Below are positions 1 to 8,435 of a DNA stretch of 64,000 nucleotides, in pieces (the first letter of the stretch is position 1; every line of letters starts with the position of its first letter). The notes below the pieces were generated by a model, which saw nothing but the letters and a program-made list of their open reading frames with translations, was not told where the DNA came from and made no database searches. Location: positions 744,001 through 808,000 of the forward strand of contig NZ_NGJZ01000001.1 of assembly GCF_003987595.1 (NCBI RefSeq), given 5' to 3'. The DNA is from Vagococcus entomophilus (GTDB lineage: Bacteria; Bacillota; Bacilli; Lactobacillales; Vagococcaceae). A program made the translations under genes and the position numbers.

Positions 1-200
1 ATAACTTAGAAAAACGCCGATTTATCTTATGAAAAAAAACTAATACAATCGGTAATTTACTAGGGATTCTAGCATTTTAAAAAAAAAAAAAATTAAACAA
101 ATAACTTTTTTAACATAAACAATAGTATATTGAACAAAATAACATTTTCACAAAAAAATCCACTTTTATTTTCACTGTCTCAAAATTTTATTCAAAAAAT

Positions 201-238
201 AACAGAGTTAGAAACATTTTTTTGTTTCTAACTCTGTT
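201..238 (-). terminator. Terminator of the PBP4B-like gene
   Basis: A perfect 16-bp inverted repeat (AACAGAGTTAGAAACA and its complement) encloses a 6-nt loop. On the minus strand it is followed by a T-rich stretch. It starts 6 nt past the stop codon of the serine hydrolase gene. The 200 bases to its left hold only A/T-rich sequence with no gene that I can see. Confidence 0.9.
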
Positions 239-243
239 TGTCA

Positions 244-2184
244 TTACTGATTTGTAAACTCTATAACTGCTTGACCTTTTTTGGAATTTAAAAAGGACGT
301 AATTTCACTACTATCTGCTTTTCTTTGCTCCAATACCTGTACCAAAGCTTTTAGTGATGCTTTGTCTGGTTTGGTTTGATAATCTTTCTCTTCCTTAATT
401 AGATTATATTTTGAAGTCACCATATCAATTAATTTACTATCATTCGCCGTTTGATTACTATTTTCAAAACTATCAAATGCAAGTGTTGCAACCATCCCAT
501 AGCCAGATGTTAAATAGTGATTCCCAACAAAATCATTAGGATTTTGTTCTTTATCCAATACTGGTGAATTTTTACTATTTGTTAAAAGAACGATTGATAC
601 ATGATTCACCGGATCAATCACAGTCAATGTCCCAACCCATCCCGTATGTCCAACCGTACTAGTATCAGCTAATGGAGAAAATGCCCATGAGTAAAGAGTT
701 GTCCCTTTGCGTCTCCAGCCCAAGCCATAGCTTTCATTGCCATCTTTAGGTTTGATAAAATCATTCATAGTGGTTTCATCAAAAAATTTATGCGCCCCAT
801 AGCCTCCACGATTGAGAGTAATTTGCGTCATAATTGCTAAATCTTTCGCATTTGAGAATAATCCAGCATGGCCACTGATCCCACCCATTGTATAATAGGC
901 CTTCTCATCATGCACTTGCCCTTGAATCGTATGGGTCCGAATATTGTTAAAGTGAATATATCCATCTCTGGTATTGCCATTTAATTCAGTTGCAGCAATT
1001 TGATCTTTTTTGAAACCATTTTGTAGTGGATTAAACGTGATATGTTGCAAATTCAAAGGTGCATAATAGTTTTTTTCCATATATGTATCTAAGCGTTCAC
1101 CTGTTACTTTTTCAATAATAAAACCAAGTAACATATAATCTACATCTGAATACTGAGTATTGGTTCCAGGCTGATATTCTAAAGGAGTTTGGATAATTTT
1201 ATCTAACACTTCTTCCCGTTTTTGTGTATATAATTGATTCGCATTAGGTGTGGATAGATTTTTAGACGTTGGATCATAATTATTATTGTGATACTGGGGG
1301 TCTGCTGGAAATCCTGCTTGATGTTGTAAAATTTCTTTTATTGTTAGATTATTTTTCCCTTTAATCTTATCGTCTGCTTGATCTTTAAACTCTGGAAAAA
1401 TGGTTTGAACTTTTTGATTCACATCAATTTTCCCTTCTGAAACTAGTTTTTCTAAAGCATAATTTGTTGCATACATTTTGGTATTGCTAGCAAGATCATA
1501 CAAAGTATTATTTGTAACAGTGGCGCTACTTTCTATCCTCTTCCCATCTTGTGTATAAGAATTTACTTGCCCATACGCAGAATGTTTCACCATTTTCCCA
1601 TCTTTCGTGATCACCAATTCAGCTGATGTAAAACCGTTTTTAATTTCTGCTTGAATAATCTGATCAATCAGATTTAAACTATCATTCTTTTTATTTTTCT
1701 TTGTTGCATCAACAAGCTCTGGATAAGGAATCTTAATTTCCAACTTAGCCTGATGTCCTTCTTTTACCTGGCTCACTTGAATTTTATTGTCCCCATTGAT
1801 AGTTAATTTGCCAATATTTACTTGATACCAATCGTTATCTTGTTGCTTTTCAACCTTAATTTTTTTTCCATTAACAAAAATATCAAACGCTTTCATTTCA
1901 TTAGACTTGATAAACAATTTGCCTTGATCTTTGTATCCATAAAAAGTATCCATTTGATTCGTGATTAACGAGTCATCAAAATGCTCTTGATCTTTTGGCT
2001 GAATTGGATAAGATTTAGCTAGTTGGTAATCCCCCGTTACTCCCTTCACCTCTTTAGCCTTTAAAGATACACTCTCTTTTGAACTCATAGTTTTGGTTTG
2101 CGTTTTACTGCAACCACTGACTAACGTAATAGTTGCTACTACTAAGAAAAAACTAAGCATAGTTTTCAACTTGATCTTTTTCAC
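244..2184 (-). CDS. Serine hydrolase, class C beta-lactamase fold, PBP4B-like lipoprotein
   Basis: A surface-anchored penicillin-binding-type serine hydrolase, probably a DD-carboxypeptidase or other cell-wall amidohydrolase. The N-terminus is a lipoprotein signal peptide with lipobox LVSGC (lipidated Cys25). Residues about 60-155 form a beta-rich accessory domain, and the class C beta-lactamase domain fills the rest. The nucleophile motif SNTK is at 233-236, a YSD replaces the usual YxN, and HTG occurs in place of KTG. At 646 residues, with this N-terminal extension, it matches the PBP4B/YfeW group rather than short class C enzymes. The start is GTG with AAAAGGGG upstream. A perfect cre box overlaps its promoter region, so catabolite repression is likely. 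It stands alone, with a terminator just downstream. The family is clear; the substrate is not. Confidence 0.85.
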   Translation of the reverse strand: MKKIKLKTMLSFFLVVATITLVSGCSKTQTKTMSSKESVSLKAKEVKGVTGDYQLAKSYPIQPKDQEHFDDSLITNQMDTFYGYKDQGKLFIKSNEMKAFDIFVNGKKIKVEKQQDNDWYQVNIGKLTINGDNKIQVSQVKEGHQAKLEIKIPYPELVDATKKNKKNDSLNLIDQIIQAEIKNGFTSAELVITKDGKMVKHSAYGQVNSYTQDGKRIESSATVTNNTLYDLASNTKMYATNYALEKLVSEGKIDVNQKVQTIFPEFKDQADDKIKGKNNLTIKEILQHQAGFPADPQYHNNNYDPTSKNLSTPNANQLYTQKREEVLDKIIQTPLEYQPGTNTQYSDVDYMLLGFIIEKVTGERLDTYMEKNYYAPLNLQHITFNPLQNGFKKDQIAATELNGNTRDGYIHFNNIRTHTIQGQVHDEKAYYTMGGISGHAGLFSNAKDLAIMTQITLNRGGYGAHKFFDETTMNDFIKPKDGNESYGLGWRRKGTTLYSWAFSPLADTSTVGHTGWVGTLTVIDPVNHVSIVLLTNSKNSPVLDKEQNPNDFVGNHYLTSGYGMVATLAFDSFENSNQTANDSKLIDMVTSKYNLIKEEKDYQTKPDKASLKALVQVLEQRKADSSEITSFLNSKKGQAVIEFTNQ

Positions 2185-2205
2185 TTTAAAAACCCCTTTT
2201 ATTTT

Positions 2206-2221
2206 TTGAAATCGTTTACAT
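2206..2221 (-). promoter_or_regulatory. cre (CcpA) site upstream of the PBP4B-like gene
   Basis: Read on the minus strand, the 16 bases ATGTAAACGATTTCAA fit the cre consensus WTGNNARCGNWWWCAW at every position. A -10-like TATTAT/TATAAA lies just upstream on the same strand (2223-2236). Binding here would therefore block initiation or early elongation, the usual repressing position for CcpA. Confidence 0.8.
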
Positions 2222-2352
2222 ATTTATAATAGCACATTTTTTAAAAAACGGAAATATAATTTCTTGTTTCATTCTAAAAAAACATTTAAAAAGAAATTTT
2301 TTTTCTTTACGAAATACATAGACTCAATTTTTTTCACTTAAGATAGAAAAAA

Positions 2353-2383
2353 TCTAAAGTAACACCCACGCATGTACTTTAGA
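2353..2383 (-). terminator. Terminator downstream of the GH32 sucrase gene
   Basis: A 9-bp perfect stem (TCTAAAGTA/TACTTTAGA) with a 13-nt loop is followed on the minus strand by TTTTTTC. It lies about 100 nt past the sucrase stop. The stretch in between holds no ORF that I can assign. Confidence 0.75.
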
Positions 2384-2480
2384 CTTTCTAGTGTCTTCAT
2401 TTTGAATTTCCTACTCTTTATTTCTAGCAGCTCAAACAAATTTTGTTCTTCTGGCTTCAATGCTTCCTAATACTCTCTTT

Positions 2481-3914
2481 TTAATAGCGAATCACATCTG
2501 TATCCAAATTGTAAACTTCAAGCGATGTTGTGACTATGCTATCTGTATTTATTGCAAACCTCAATGTTGACTCTTCATAGAAACGTTCTGTAAAGACTTT
2601 TGAACCATCATTGATAAACCATTCAGCCGAGCTAGTATCTAGATAAAGCGTCAGAGATAATTGATTTGCTTTTGGTAAGTGCGCGTATCGATAACAATCT
2701 TTCCCCGGACGGAACATCGTTAATTTCTCCTCATTTCTAGAGTAACTCAATTTTAAAACTGTCTCTTGCTGCTGGTTCAAAAGTAAGAATGCTACTTCCT
2801 TTCCACAATAAGAAACTAAGTCAACTGTCACGTTGATTTCTTGTTGTGGTTTTAAATCGTTGACTACGTAGCAAGCACTGAGTGTTAACTGTTTCTTTAA
2901 CACTTGTTTGTGACGCAATTTTTTCATTTCAGCTACTGGACACATCCGTAACTTTTTATCAGCCGTTAGGATTAACTCTCTTGCAATCGTCAAAGCTCCT
3001 GCCCAGCCATCTTCTTTTTCTTTCATTTCACTTTCCCACATGGACATCCACCCAATGAGAATTCTGCGCCCATCAGGAGCAAGCATTGTTTGTGCCGCAT
3101 AAAAATCATGTCCGTAGTCCAACTCCAAAAATTCGTTTCTTGAAAAATTTGTATTTTCATAGTCCATTTCTCCTATGAAGTAGCCCGTCTGAAATAGATT
3201 CAAATATTTTTCTGTTTTTGATTCGATTCCTTGTGGAGAACTGATGAGCACATATTGATCATTCAACTTAAAGAAATCTGGACATTCCCACATAAAGCCT
3301 TCGCTGTGACTTGAAATTGCTTTAGATATTTCACCTTTGATTGACCAATGAATTAAATCTATTGATTGATAAAGAAGCGCTCTGCCCACCTCTTCTTTAT
3401 TTTGACTTCCTACTATCATGTAGTACTGATCGTTTTCTTGCCAGACTTTTGGATCCCTAAAATGGATGGAATTGTCATCTGGTGGCGTTGCAATCACGGG
3501 ATTGCCTGGATACTTTTCAAAATGAATACCATCTTTGCTCACAGCAATATTTTGGGTTTGCCAAAAGTTTTCTGGATTGTTCTCGTCGTAGTAGTTATGT
3601 CCAGTGTAAATTAAATAGAGTTGATTCTCTTTTACGATTGCACTTCCAGAAAAGCACCCGTCTTTATCAAACTCATTTCCAGGATAAAGTGCAATTGGCA
3701 ATGTTTCCCAATGAACTAAATCTTTACTAATAGCATGTCCCCAATGCATAGGTCCCCAGTCTGAGCTATACGGATGATATTGATAAAAGATGTGATAATT
3801 GCCTTTAAAAAAACAAAAACCATTTGGGTCGTTTAACCATCCTCCTTTTGCCATCACGTGGTATTTTTCACGAAATCTTTCATTGTTTACTGTACACAAT
3901 TGTTTGTTTTCCAT
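2481..3914 (-). CDS. scrB: Glycoside hydrolase family 32, sucrose-6-phosphate hydrolase / beta-fructosidase
   Basis: A cytoplasmic beta-fructosidase that splits sucrose-6-phosphate or short fructo-oligosaccharides. All three GH32 catalytic blocks are present: WLNDPNG with nucleophile Asp29, FRDPKV (transition-state Asp) and WECPDFF (acid/base Glu), followed by the C-terminal beta-sandwich. There is no signal peptide, so it acts inside the cell. I chose the ATG at 3914 (477 aa) because GGAG lies 8 nt before it; the GTG at 3923 sits inside that ribosome binding site. The upstream gene in the same direction is a permease remnant, so the natural transporter partner is gone and substrate must come in by another route. 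ScrB and SacA-like fructosidases cannot be told apart from sequence alone. Confidence 0.85.
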   Translation of the reverse strand: MENKQLCTVNNERFREKYHVMAKGGWLNDPNGFCFFKGNYHIFYQYHPYSSDWGPMHWGHAISKDLVHWETLPIALYPGNEFDKDGCFSGSAIVKENQLYLIYTGHNYYDENNPENFWQTQNIAVSKDGIHFEKYPGNPVIATPPDDNSIHFRDPKVWQENDQYYMIVGSQNKEEVGRALLYQSIDLIHWSIKGEISKAISSHSEGFMWECPDFFKLNDQYVLISSPQGIESKTEKYLNLFQTGYFIGEMDYENTNFSRNEFLELDYGHDFYAAQTMLAPDGRRILIGWMSMWESEMKEKEDGWAGALTIARELILTADKKLRMCPVAEMKKLRHKQVLKKQLTLSACYVVNDLKPQQEINVTVDLVSYCGKEVAFLLLNQQQETVLKLSYSRNEEKLTMFRPGKDCYRYAHLPKANQLSLTLYLDTSSAEWFINDGSKVFTERFYEESTLRFAINTDSIVTTSLEVYNLDTDVIRY

Positions 3915-4119
3915 TTTTTTCACTCCTATTTTTGTTACGTATTGTAAAAACGGATATCATCCTAAAGGTTAAGATGAAAAAGCCCAAAAAGATATAGGTC
4001 GGTCCAAATCCAAGATAGTCGTACATTCCTCCTGTCCCAAGTGACAACATAAACATCCCGATGTGGGGAAACACTTGATAACCGACTAAGTACAGGAGCG
4101 TTTCAAAGTGCACCAACAA
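3880..4119 (-). pseudogene. Remnant (C-terminus) of an MFS oligosaccharide:H+ symporter
   Basis: The frame encodes only what looks like the last two membrane segments of a LacY/oligosaccharide-type MFS permease (LYLVGYQVFPHIGMFMLSLG, then LYDYLGFGPTYIF-type residues and a basic tail). It has no credible start codon or ribosome binding site, and the preceding ten helices are absent. Its 3' end overlaps the start of the sucrase gene. This suggests the two were once a permease-hydrolase operon that lost about 1 kb. Confidence 0.6.
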
Positions 4120-4363
4120 TCATGATTATATCAGTGATGCTACAAGAAAAAATTTCCTCAGTCAATTCAAACACTTACGCTATCGCCTAATAAAGATATG
4201 GTCGAGGAAAACTGCTTAATAGCCCTATCGCTAATTTTAATTGTATACTGAAACAAAAAGAAGTGATTTTTGAAAAATATTTGCGTAAATCCAAAAATAA
4301 AAGTCTTCTTTAACTTTTATAATATTAACGTTATCTTGAGATAAGCGATCGGAAAAAGCAAAG

Positions 4364-4405
4364 AACTGAGAGAAAGAAGCCAACAAAAGCTAATTTCCCT
4401 CAGTT
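4364..4405 (-). terminator. Probable terminator of the MFS transporter gene; rest of the gap is empty
   Basis: A 12-bp stem (AACTGAGGGAAA pairing with TTTCTCTCAGTT, one G-U pair) is followed on the minus strand by a weak CTTTGCTTTTT tract. The remaining sequence between the permease remnant and this hairpin (4120-4363) has stop codons in all frames, and I recognise nothing in it. Confidence 0.5.
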
Positions 4406-4442
4406 ATTACTATTCGCTAATTTCTACTTTTGCTCTTAGCAA

Positions 4443-5600
4443 TCAGTGATTCCTTGTAAAAAATGATTGACTTCGATAAATAATCAATACAATAAGATAC
4501 GTGATAATAGTGAAATATGCAATACCGAAAAACCCTGAAAAAGTGGCAAATAACATTCCCCCAAAAATACTGCCCACGGTTGTCCCCGCATACATTGAAG
4601 CATTAGACAAAGAAGATATGGTGCTTCTTGCTGTTGTTGTTGTACTTTGTAACGTGGTCATAAATAACGGAAAAATAAAACCATTGACTAAAAAAACAAG
4701 TGTAAGGAGAATCTCTGCAAATAAAAATGACGGTAAAAAAGGTAAAATGGCATACAAAATCATGAGTCCTACTAGTCCTCTAAAAAGCGATTGTTGAATT
4801 CCCCACTTATCGATCAGTTTATTGCCAAATAAAGTACCAATCAAATTTCCTGTTCCAATTGCAATCATCGAGCTCCCGACATTTGCAAGCCCTAGAGAAA
4901 AATCCCTAGTAAACCACGAGCCAATAAATGTCATCACGCAAAAATTTCCTGTCTGAAAGACAAAATATGCACTCAAATATGCTAACGCTTTTTTGTTTTT
5001 TAAAATCTGAGCGTAGATTTTTACAAATGAAATTCGTTCAGATTTTTTACTCGTTGCATTTAAGTCTGGCAACAGCTTATATACAACGATTGCCACTAAA
5101 ATAGAGGTCATAGAAATCACATAAAAAGGAACCCTCCATGAAAGAGCAGCTAAATAACTTCCGATTGGAACACCAACTAACTGTGATACAGCAAGTCCTG
5201 CAGAAGCAAAGCCCATTGTTTTAACTACCAAATCTTTCGCTACAACAATCGGTATGGAAGCCCAGACCTGAGGTGTGACAAAAGAAGCACTAACCCCCGC
5301 CAAAAATCGAAAGGTAAGCATCAAATAGAAATTTGTTGCAAAGCCACATAAAAAAGTTGCGCTTGCAAAGGCAACAAACCCATATAACATAATTTTTTTT
5401 CGATTTCTCCCATCAGAAATAGGACCACTAATCAATGCAAAAACTGCATACCCAAGAGCATAGGCACTCACCATCCACCCAGAACTACTTGCTTTTATAC
5501 CATATAAAACAGTTAAGGTTGGCAATAATGGTGAAATTAAAAATGTGTCTGTCCCAATTAAAAACATAATTAAAAAGAAAATCCAAGCATATTTTTTCAT
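4443..5600 (-). CDS. MFS transporter, DHA1-like drug/metabolite exporter family
   Basis: A 385-residue membrane protein with 12 hydrophobic segments. It has the MFS motif A region after TM2 (GPISDGRNRKK) and early-helix residues (FLIGTDTFLISPLLPTL) typical of the DHA1/AraJ-like proton antiporters. The substrate is unknown. An ArsR-type repressor gene lies upstream in the same direction, and its putative operator is repeated in both this promoter and the divergent one. The exporter is therefore probably induced together with the flavin oxidoreductase pair. The ribosome binding site AGAGGG lies about 7 nt before the ATG. Confidence 0.8.
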   Translation of the reverse strand: MKKYAWIFFLIMFLIGTDTFLISPLLPTLTVLYGIKASSSGWMVSAYALGYAVFALISGPISDGRNRKKIMLYGFVAFASATFLCGFATNFYLMLTFRFLAGVSASFVTPQVWASIPIVVAKDLVVKTMGFASAGLAVSQLVGVPIGSYLAALSWRVPFYVISMTSILVAIVVYKLLPDLNATSKKSERISFVKIYAQILKNKKALAYLSAYFVFQTGNFCVMTFIGSWFTRDFSLGLANVGSSMIAIGTGNLIGTLFGNKLIDKWGIQQSLFRGLVGLMILYAILPFLPSFLFAEILLTLVFLVNGFIFPLFMTTLQSTTTTARSTISSLSNASMYAGTTVGSIFGGMLFATFSGFFGIAYFTIITYLIVLIIYRSQSFFTRNH

Positions 5601-5626
5601 TGTGTTCCCTCTTTCATTTTCATGAT

Positions 5627-5645
5627 ATCGAAATTATCGAACTAT
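5627..5645. promoter_or_regulatory. Putative ArsR operator upstream of the MFS gene
   Basis: ATCGAAATTATCGAACTAT, read on the minus strand as ATAGTTCGATAATTTCGAT, is nearly identical to a site in the divergent promoter region at 6033-6055. It lies about 30 nt upstream of the MFS start. A further perfect 11-bp inverted repeat (TATGATTTGAT at 5645-5655, ATCAAATCATA at 5673-5683) abuts it and may extend the operator. Confidence 0.55.
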
Positions 5646-5691
5646 ATGATTTGATAATTTTAAATCTATCGAATCAAATCATAAAACAATA

Positions 5692-5718
5692 CCTAGATTC
5701 TACTATAAAGAATCTAGG
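5692..5718 (-). terminator. Hairpin at the end of the ArsR-family gene
   Basis: A 10-bp perfect stem (CCTAGATTCT/AGAATCTAGG) includes the stop codon of the regulator gene. It is followed on the minus strand by TATTGTTTTATG. The T tract is interrupted, so termination may be partial. Confidence 0.5.
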
Positions 5719-5993
5719 AAGTTGGTAAGATACTTGTGAAACGTATCATGACGAAGTGTGACAAATTTTTCTCGAGCATCTCGTCTAGTCTTTGTCAATT
5801 TTGCTTCTCTTAAAATTTTGAAGTGATAGGAAACCGTTGACTTACTTAAATCAAGATTTTCTCCTATCTCTCCACATCCCATTTCAGCCCCCTTATCTCT
5901 TAAGAAGCGGATGATTTCTAACCTAGTCGGATCAGATAGCGCCTTGAAAATTTGAATTCGTACTTCGTCTTCTTCTAATTGTTTTATATTCAT
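5703..5993 (-). CDS. ArsR/SmtB-family winged-helix repressor
   Basis: A 96-residue dimeric transcription repressor. It has the DPTRLEIIRFL helix at about 22-32 and the recognition region LSKSTVSYHFKILREAKL at about 50-67, typical of ArsR proteins. There is no CxC metal-binding pair in the alpha3 region; only one Cys (GCGEIG) is seen. A metal ligand is therefore doubtful, and a small-molecule or redox signal is as likely. It lies between the MFS gene and the divergent oxidoreductase operon. Matching dyads occur in both intergenic regions, which implies local control of both units and of itself. Confidence 0.85.
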   Translation of the reverse strand: MNIKQLEEDEVRIQIFKALSDPTRLEIIRFLRDKGAEMGCGEIGENLDLSKSTVSYHFKILREAKLTKTRRDAREKFVTLRHDTFHKYLTNFLDSL

Positions 5994-6032
5994 AAATCAA
6001 TAGTAATCCTTTTTTTAAATAATTTCAAGAAA

Positions 6033-6055
6033 ATAGTTCGATAATATTCGAATAG
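6033..6055. promoter_or_regulatory. Putative ArsR operator in the divergent promoter region
   Basis: ATAGTTCGATAATATTCGAATAG contains the dyad TTCGA-N5-TCGAA and shares 16 bases with the site before the MFS gene. It lies between the regulator start and the oxidoreductase start, where it could act on both promoters. Confidence 0.6.
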
Positions 6056-6132
6056 TTTAGTAAGCTGATATTTTGCGAAATCTCCCTCTTTAACTTACAA
6101 TAAGTAAGTATAAAACAAAAAGGATGTGTCTT

Positions 6133-7215
6133 ATGAAAACAAATGTTAATAAAATTCCAATTTTTGATCCTACTAAAGGTTTGGAATTCGGAATTTACAC
6201 ACTGGGCGATCACCTCACCAACCCGCATACTGATAAAAAAATCTCTGCCGAACAACGCTTAAAAGAAATTCGTGAAATGGCCGTACTAGCTGAGCAAGCT
6301 GGTTTAGATACATTTGTTGTTGGAGAAAGTCATCAGGACTATTTTGTAACACAAGCCCATGCTATTGTCCTAGCAATGATTGCACAAGCAACCAAACACA
6401 TCAAAATATCTAGTGGCTCCACCATTATCAGTACTTCAGATCCAGTTCGTGTCTTCGAAAATTTTTCGACTATCGATTTGTTGTCTGGCGGACGAGTTGA
6501 AATTGTAGCAGGTCGTGCCTCACGTGTCGGGCTCTTTGAACTATTAGGTTATGACCTAGCTGATTACGAAGAACTATTTGAAGAAAAATTTGAGCTATTG
6601 CTAAAAATAAACCGTAACGAGTACACTACTTGGAAAGGAAAATTCCGTGCCCCCCTAACCAATGCTCATGTCCTGCCAAGACCTAATAATTACTCGCTTC
6701 CGATTTGGCGCGCTGTTGGTGGAGGAACAGGAAGTGCTGCTCGCGCGGGTCGAGCTGGTGTTCCGATGTATATGGCTCATCTTGGGGGTCCTGCCCAGCT
6801 ATTTAAGCGAACAATTGATGTGTACCGACAGGCAGCAACTGTGGCTGGTTATGATGCACAAACCCTCCCCATTTCAACAGCTGGTTTTTTCTATGCAGCA
6901 GACACCACTCAAGAAGCCTTAAGAGAATACTACCCACATATTAACGAAGGAATGAAGCACACAAATGGTCAAGGTTTTCCCAAGCAAGCCTTTGCACAAG
7001 CACAGGACACTCGTAGCATTATCAATGTCGGTTCGCCCGAACAAATTGTTGAGAAAATTCTTTATCAACATGAACTATTTGGACATCAACGCTACATCGC
7101 TCAGCTAGATTTTGGTGGTGTTCCATTTGATAAAATCAAGAAAAATATTGAATTAATTGGCACCCATATTTTACCAAAAGTAAAAAAATATACCGCAAAG
7201 CAGGTGGAAAAATGA
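6133..7215 (+). CDS. LLM-class flavin-dependent oxidoreductase (luciferase-like monooxygenase)
   Basis: A bacterial luciferase-like TIM-barrel enzyme of 360 residues that would use reduced FMN and oxygen on an unknown organic substrate. The N-terminal strand (LEFGIYTLGDH), the GESHQDYF segment and the SGSTIISTSDPVRVFENFSTID block are typical of the LLM family. I chose the ATG at 6133 because AAAGGA sits 8 nt upstream; the ATG at 6124 overlaps that ribosome binding site. The next gene overlaps by 4 nt and encodes an FMN reductase, which fits a two-component monooxygenase. The same operator occurs before this gene and before the MFS exporter. Confidence 0.85.
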   Translation: MKTNVNKIPIFDPTKGLEFGIYTLGDHLTNPHTDKKISAEQRLKEIREMAVLAEQAGLDTFVVGESHQDYFVTQAHAIVLAMIAQATKHIKISSGSTIISTSDPVRVFENFSTIDLLSGGRVEIVAGRASRVGLFELLGYDLADYEELFEEKFELLLKINRNEYTTWKGKFRAPLTNAHVLPRPNNYSLPIWRAVGGGTGSAARAGRAGVPMYMAHLGGPAQLFKRTIDVYRQAATVAGYDAQTLPISTAGFFYAADTTQEALREYYPHINEGMKHTNGQGFPKQAFAQAQDTRSIINVGSPEQIVEKILYQHELFGHQRYIAQLDFGGVPFDKIKKNIELIGTHILPKVKKYTAKQVEK

Positions 7216-7778
7216 AAATCAGACTTCTTTCCGGATCCATCATTGGAACAAAGACACAAATCGCAATGAAGTATGCCCTAACGAAACTAATCGCACAGTA
7301 CCCCCAAGAAGATATTCAGCTTTTGGACTTGAAAGAATTGAACATTGAGTTTAGTGATGGAAGAAACTATTTGGATTATTCAAACGATACACGCTACTTA
7401 ACAGATGAGCTAATGGCAGCTGATATTATACTCATTGGTTCGCCAACCTTTCAAGCCTCTATTCCTGCAACGTTAAAAAACGTTTTTGATCTTTTACCAC
7501 AAAATGCTTTTCGAAATAAAGTCGTGGGCGTTCTTATGACTGCTGGTTCGTCCAAACATTTTTTGGTTGCTGAAACGCAATTAAAACCCATCATCAGCTA
7601 TATGAAAGGCTACATGATTCCCAATTATGTCTTTATAGAAGAAACGGATTTTGATCGTGGAACGATTGTCAGCGATGATGTTCTTTTTCGTATCGACAAA
7701 TTAATTGAAGACACCTATCTATTTTTTCAAAGCTATCAAATCGTGTGGCAGAAAAAAGAAGACTCTTACGATTTCTAA
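7212..7778 (+). CDS. NADPH-dependent FMN reductase
   Basis: A 188-residue flavodoxin-fold flavin reductase of the SsuE/FMN_red type. The N-terminal LLSGSIIGTKT phosphate-binding loop and the GSPTFQASIPATLKNVFDLL segment are the family hallmarks. It overlaps the luciferase-like gene by ATGA, so the two are translationally coupled. It most likely supplies reduced FMN to that enzyme. No clear terminator follows. Confidence 0.85.
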   Translation: MKIRLLSGSIIGTKTQIAMKYALTKLIAQYPQEDIQLLDLKELNIEFSDGRNYLDYSNDTRYLTDELMAADIILIGSPTFQASIPATLKNVFDLLPQNAFRNKVVGVLMTAGSSKHFLVAETQLKPIISYMKGYMIPNYVFIEETDFDRGTIVSDDVLFRIDKLIEDTYLFFQSYQIVWQKKEDSYDF

Positions 7779-7832
7779 ACAAATAAAAACACCTAACCAC
7801 GCTTTTTCTCGGTGACTTATGGGATTGATGGA

Positions 7833-7967
7833 TCAGAAGTGATTATTCAGTCCTTCCTGACAAAAAGCCTTGTTCGTCCTGTCTAATTTTTTAGTTTGAT
7901 CATAGAATTCATGAACAATTTCTGCTAGTTTATCATTTTTCCCGATGAATTCTATGTATCCTCTTGG
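7833..7967 (-). pseudogene. Unidentified gene fragment in a gene-poor gap
   Basis: The gap 7779-8435 has no clear intact gene. On the minus strand, 44 open codons just downstream of a stop (PRGYIEFIGKNDKLAEIVHEF, DQTKKLDRTNKAF) have protein-like composition. They lack a start codon and ribosome binding site. I read this as the C-terminal remnant of an unknown protein. The rest of the gap, apart from the small interrupted ORF at 8047-8349, holds nothing I recognise. Confidence 0.3.
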
Positions 7968-8046
7968 CTATACAATACTCGAGAATCAAATAACATCACT
8001 CATTGTTTAGTTATTACGTAAAATATTGTGCAATGAAAGGCCAGCT

Positions 8047-8349
8047 TCAACGCACTAGTTCATACTTTATAAATGCTTTCTTATATATGATATGCATAAA
8101 AAATCTTGCTCTTTCTATTGGAGCAAGATTTTTAAATTCTTTAATGTCATTTTCTAAATTTATTCTACCGACTCTTCGTTGATGATGAGGAAATTTATTA
8201 TTAGGAAGAATCGCATTTTTTAAAATAGTCTGGAAATCTTCATTTATAATGGCTTTTCTTTTTCTTTTTTGATATTTATTCAAGTTAGTTGTACAACCGT
8301 TTTAACTTTTTTTATAATTTTTGATTAGATCTTTTAAAGTTTTCCCCAT
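8047..8349 (-). pseudogene. Small basic ORF interrupted by a stop codon, unknown
   Basis: An ATG at 8349 opens a frame (MGKTLKDLIKNYKKS) that meets a TAA. It then continues in the same frame for about 80 more codons rich in Lys/Arg, ending FMHIIYKKAFIKYELVR. The downstream piece has only a TTG and no ribosome binding site of its own. The product would be a small basic, probably helical protein. I do not recognise the family. It lies downstream of the sulfatase operon in the same direction. Confidence 0.3.
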
Positions 8350-8435
8350 TTTCTTTCGCTTTTCTTATATGAGTTTTTAAAATTGTACAAGCTTAAGAGA
8401 AGGCTGAAAAAACTAATCCTCCTATACTGCATTTT

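Noticed and set aside
6025-6255. Minus-strand 76-codon frame
   Set aside because: It covers the ArsR operator and the start of the luciferase-like gene on the opposite strand, with no ribosome binding site.
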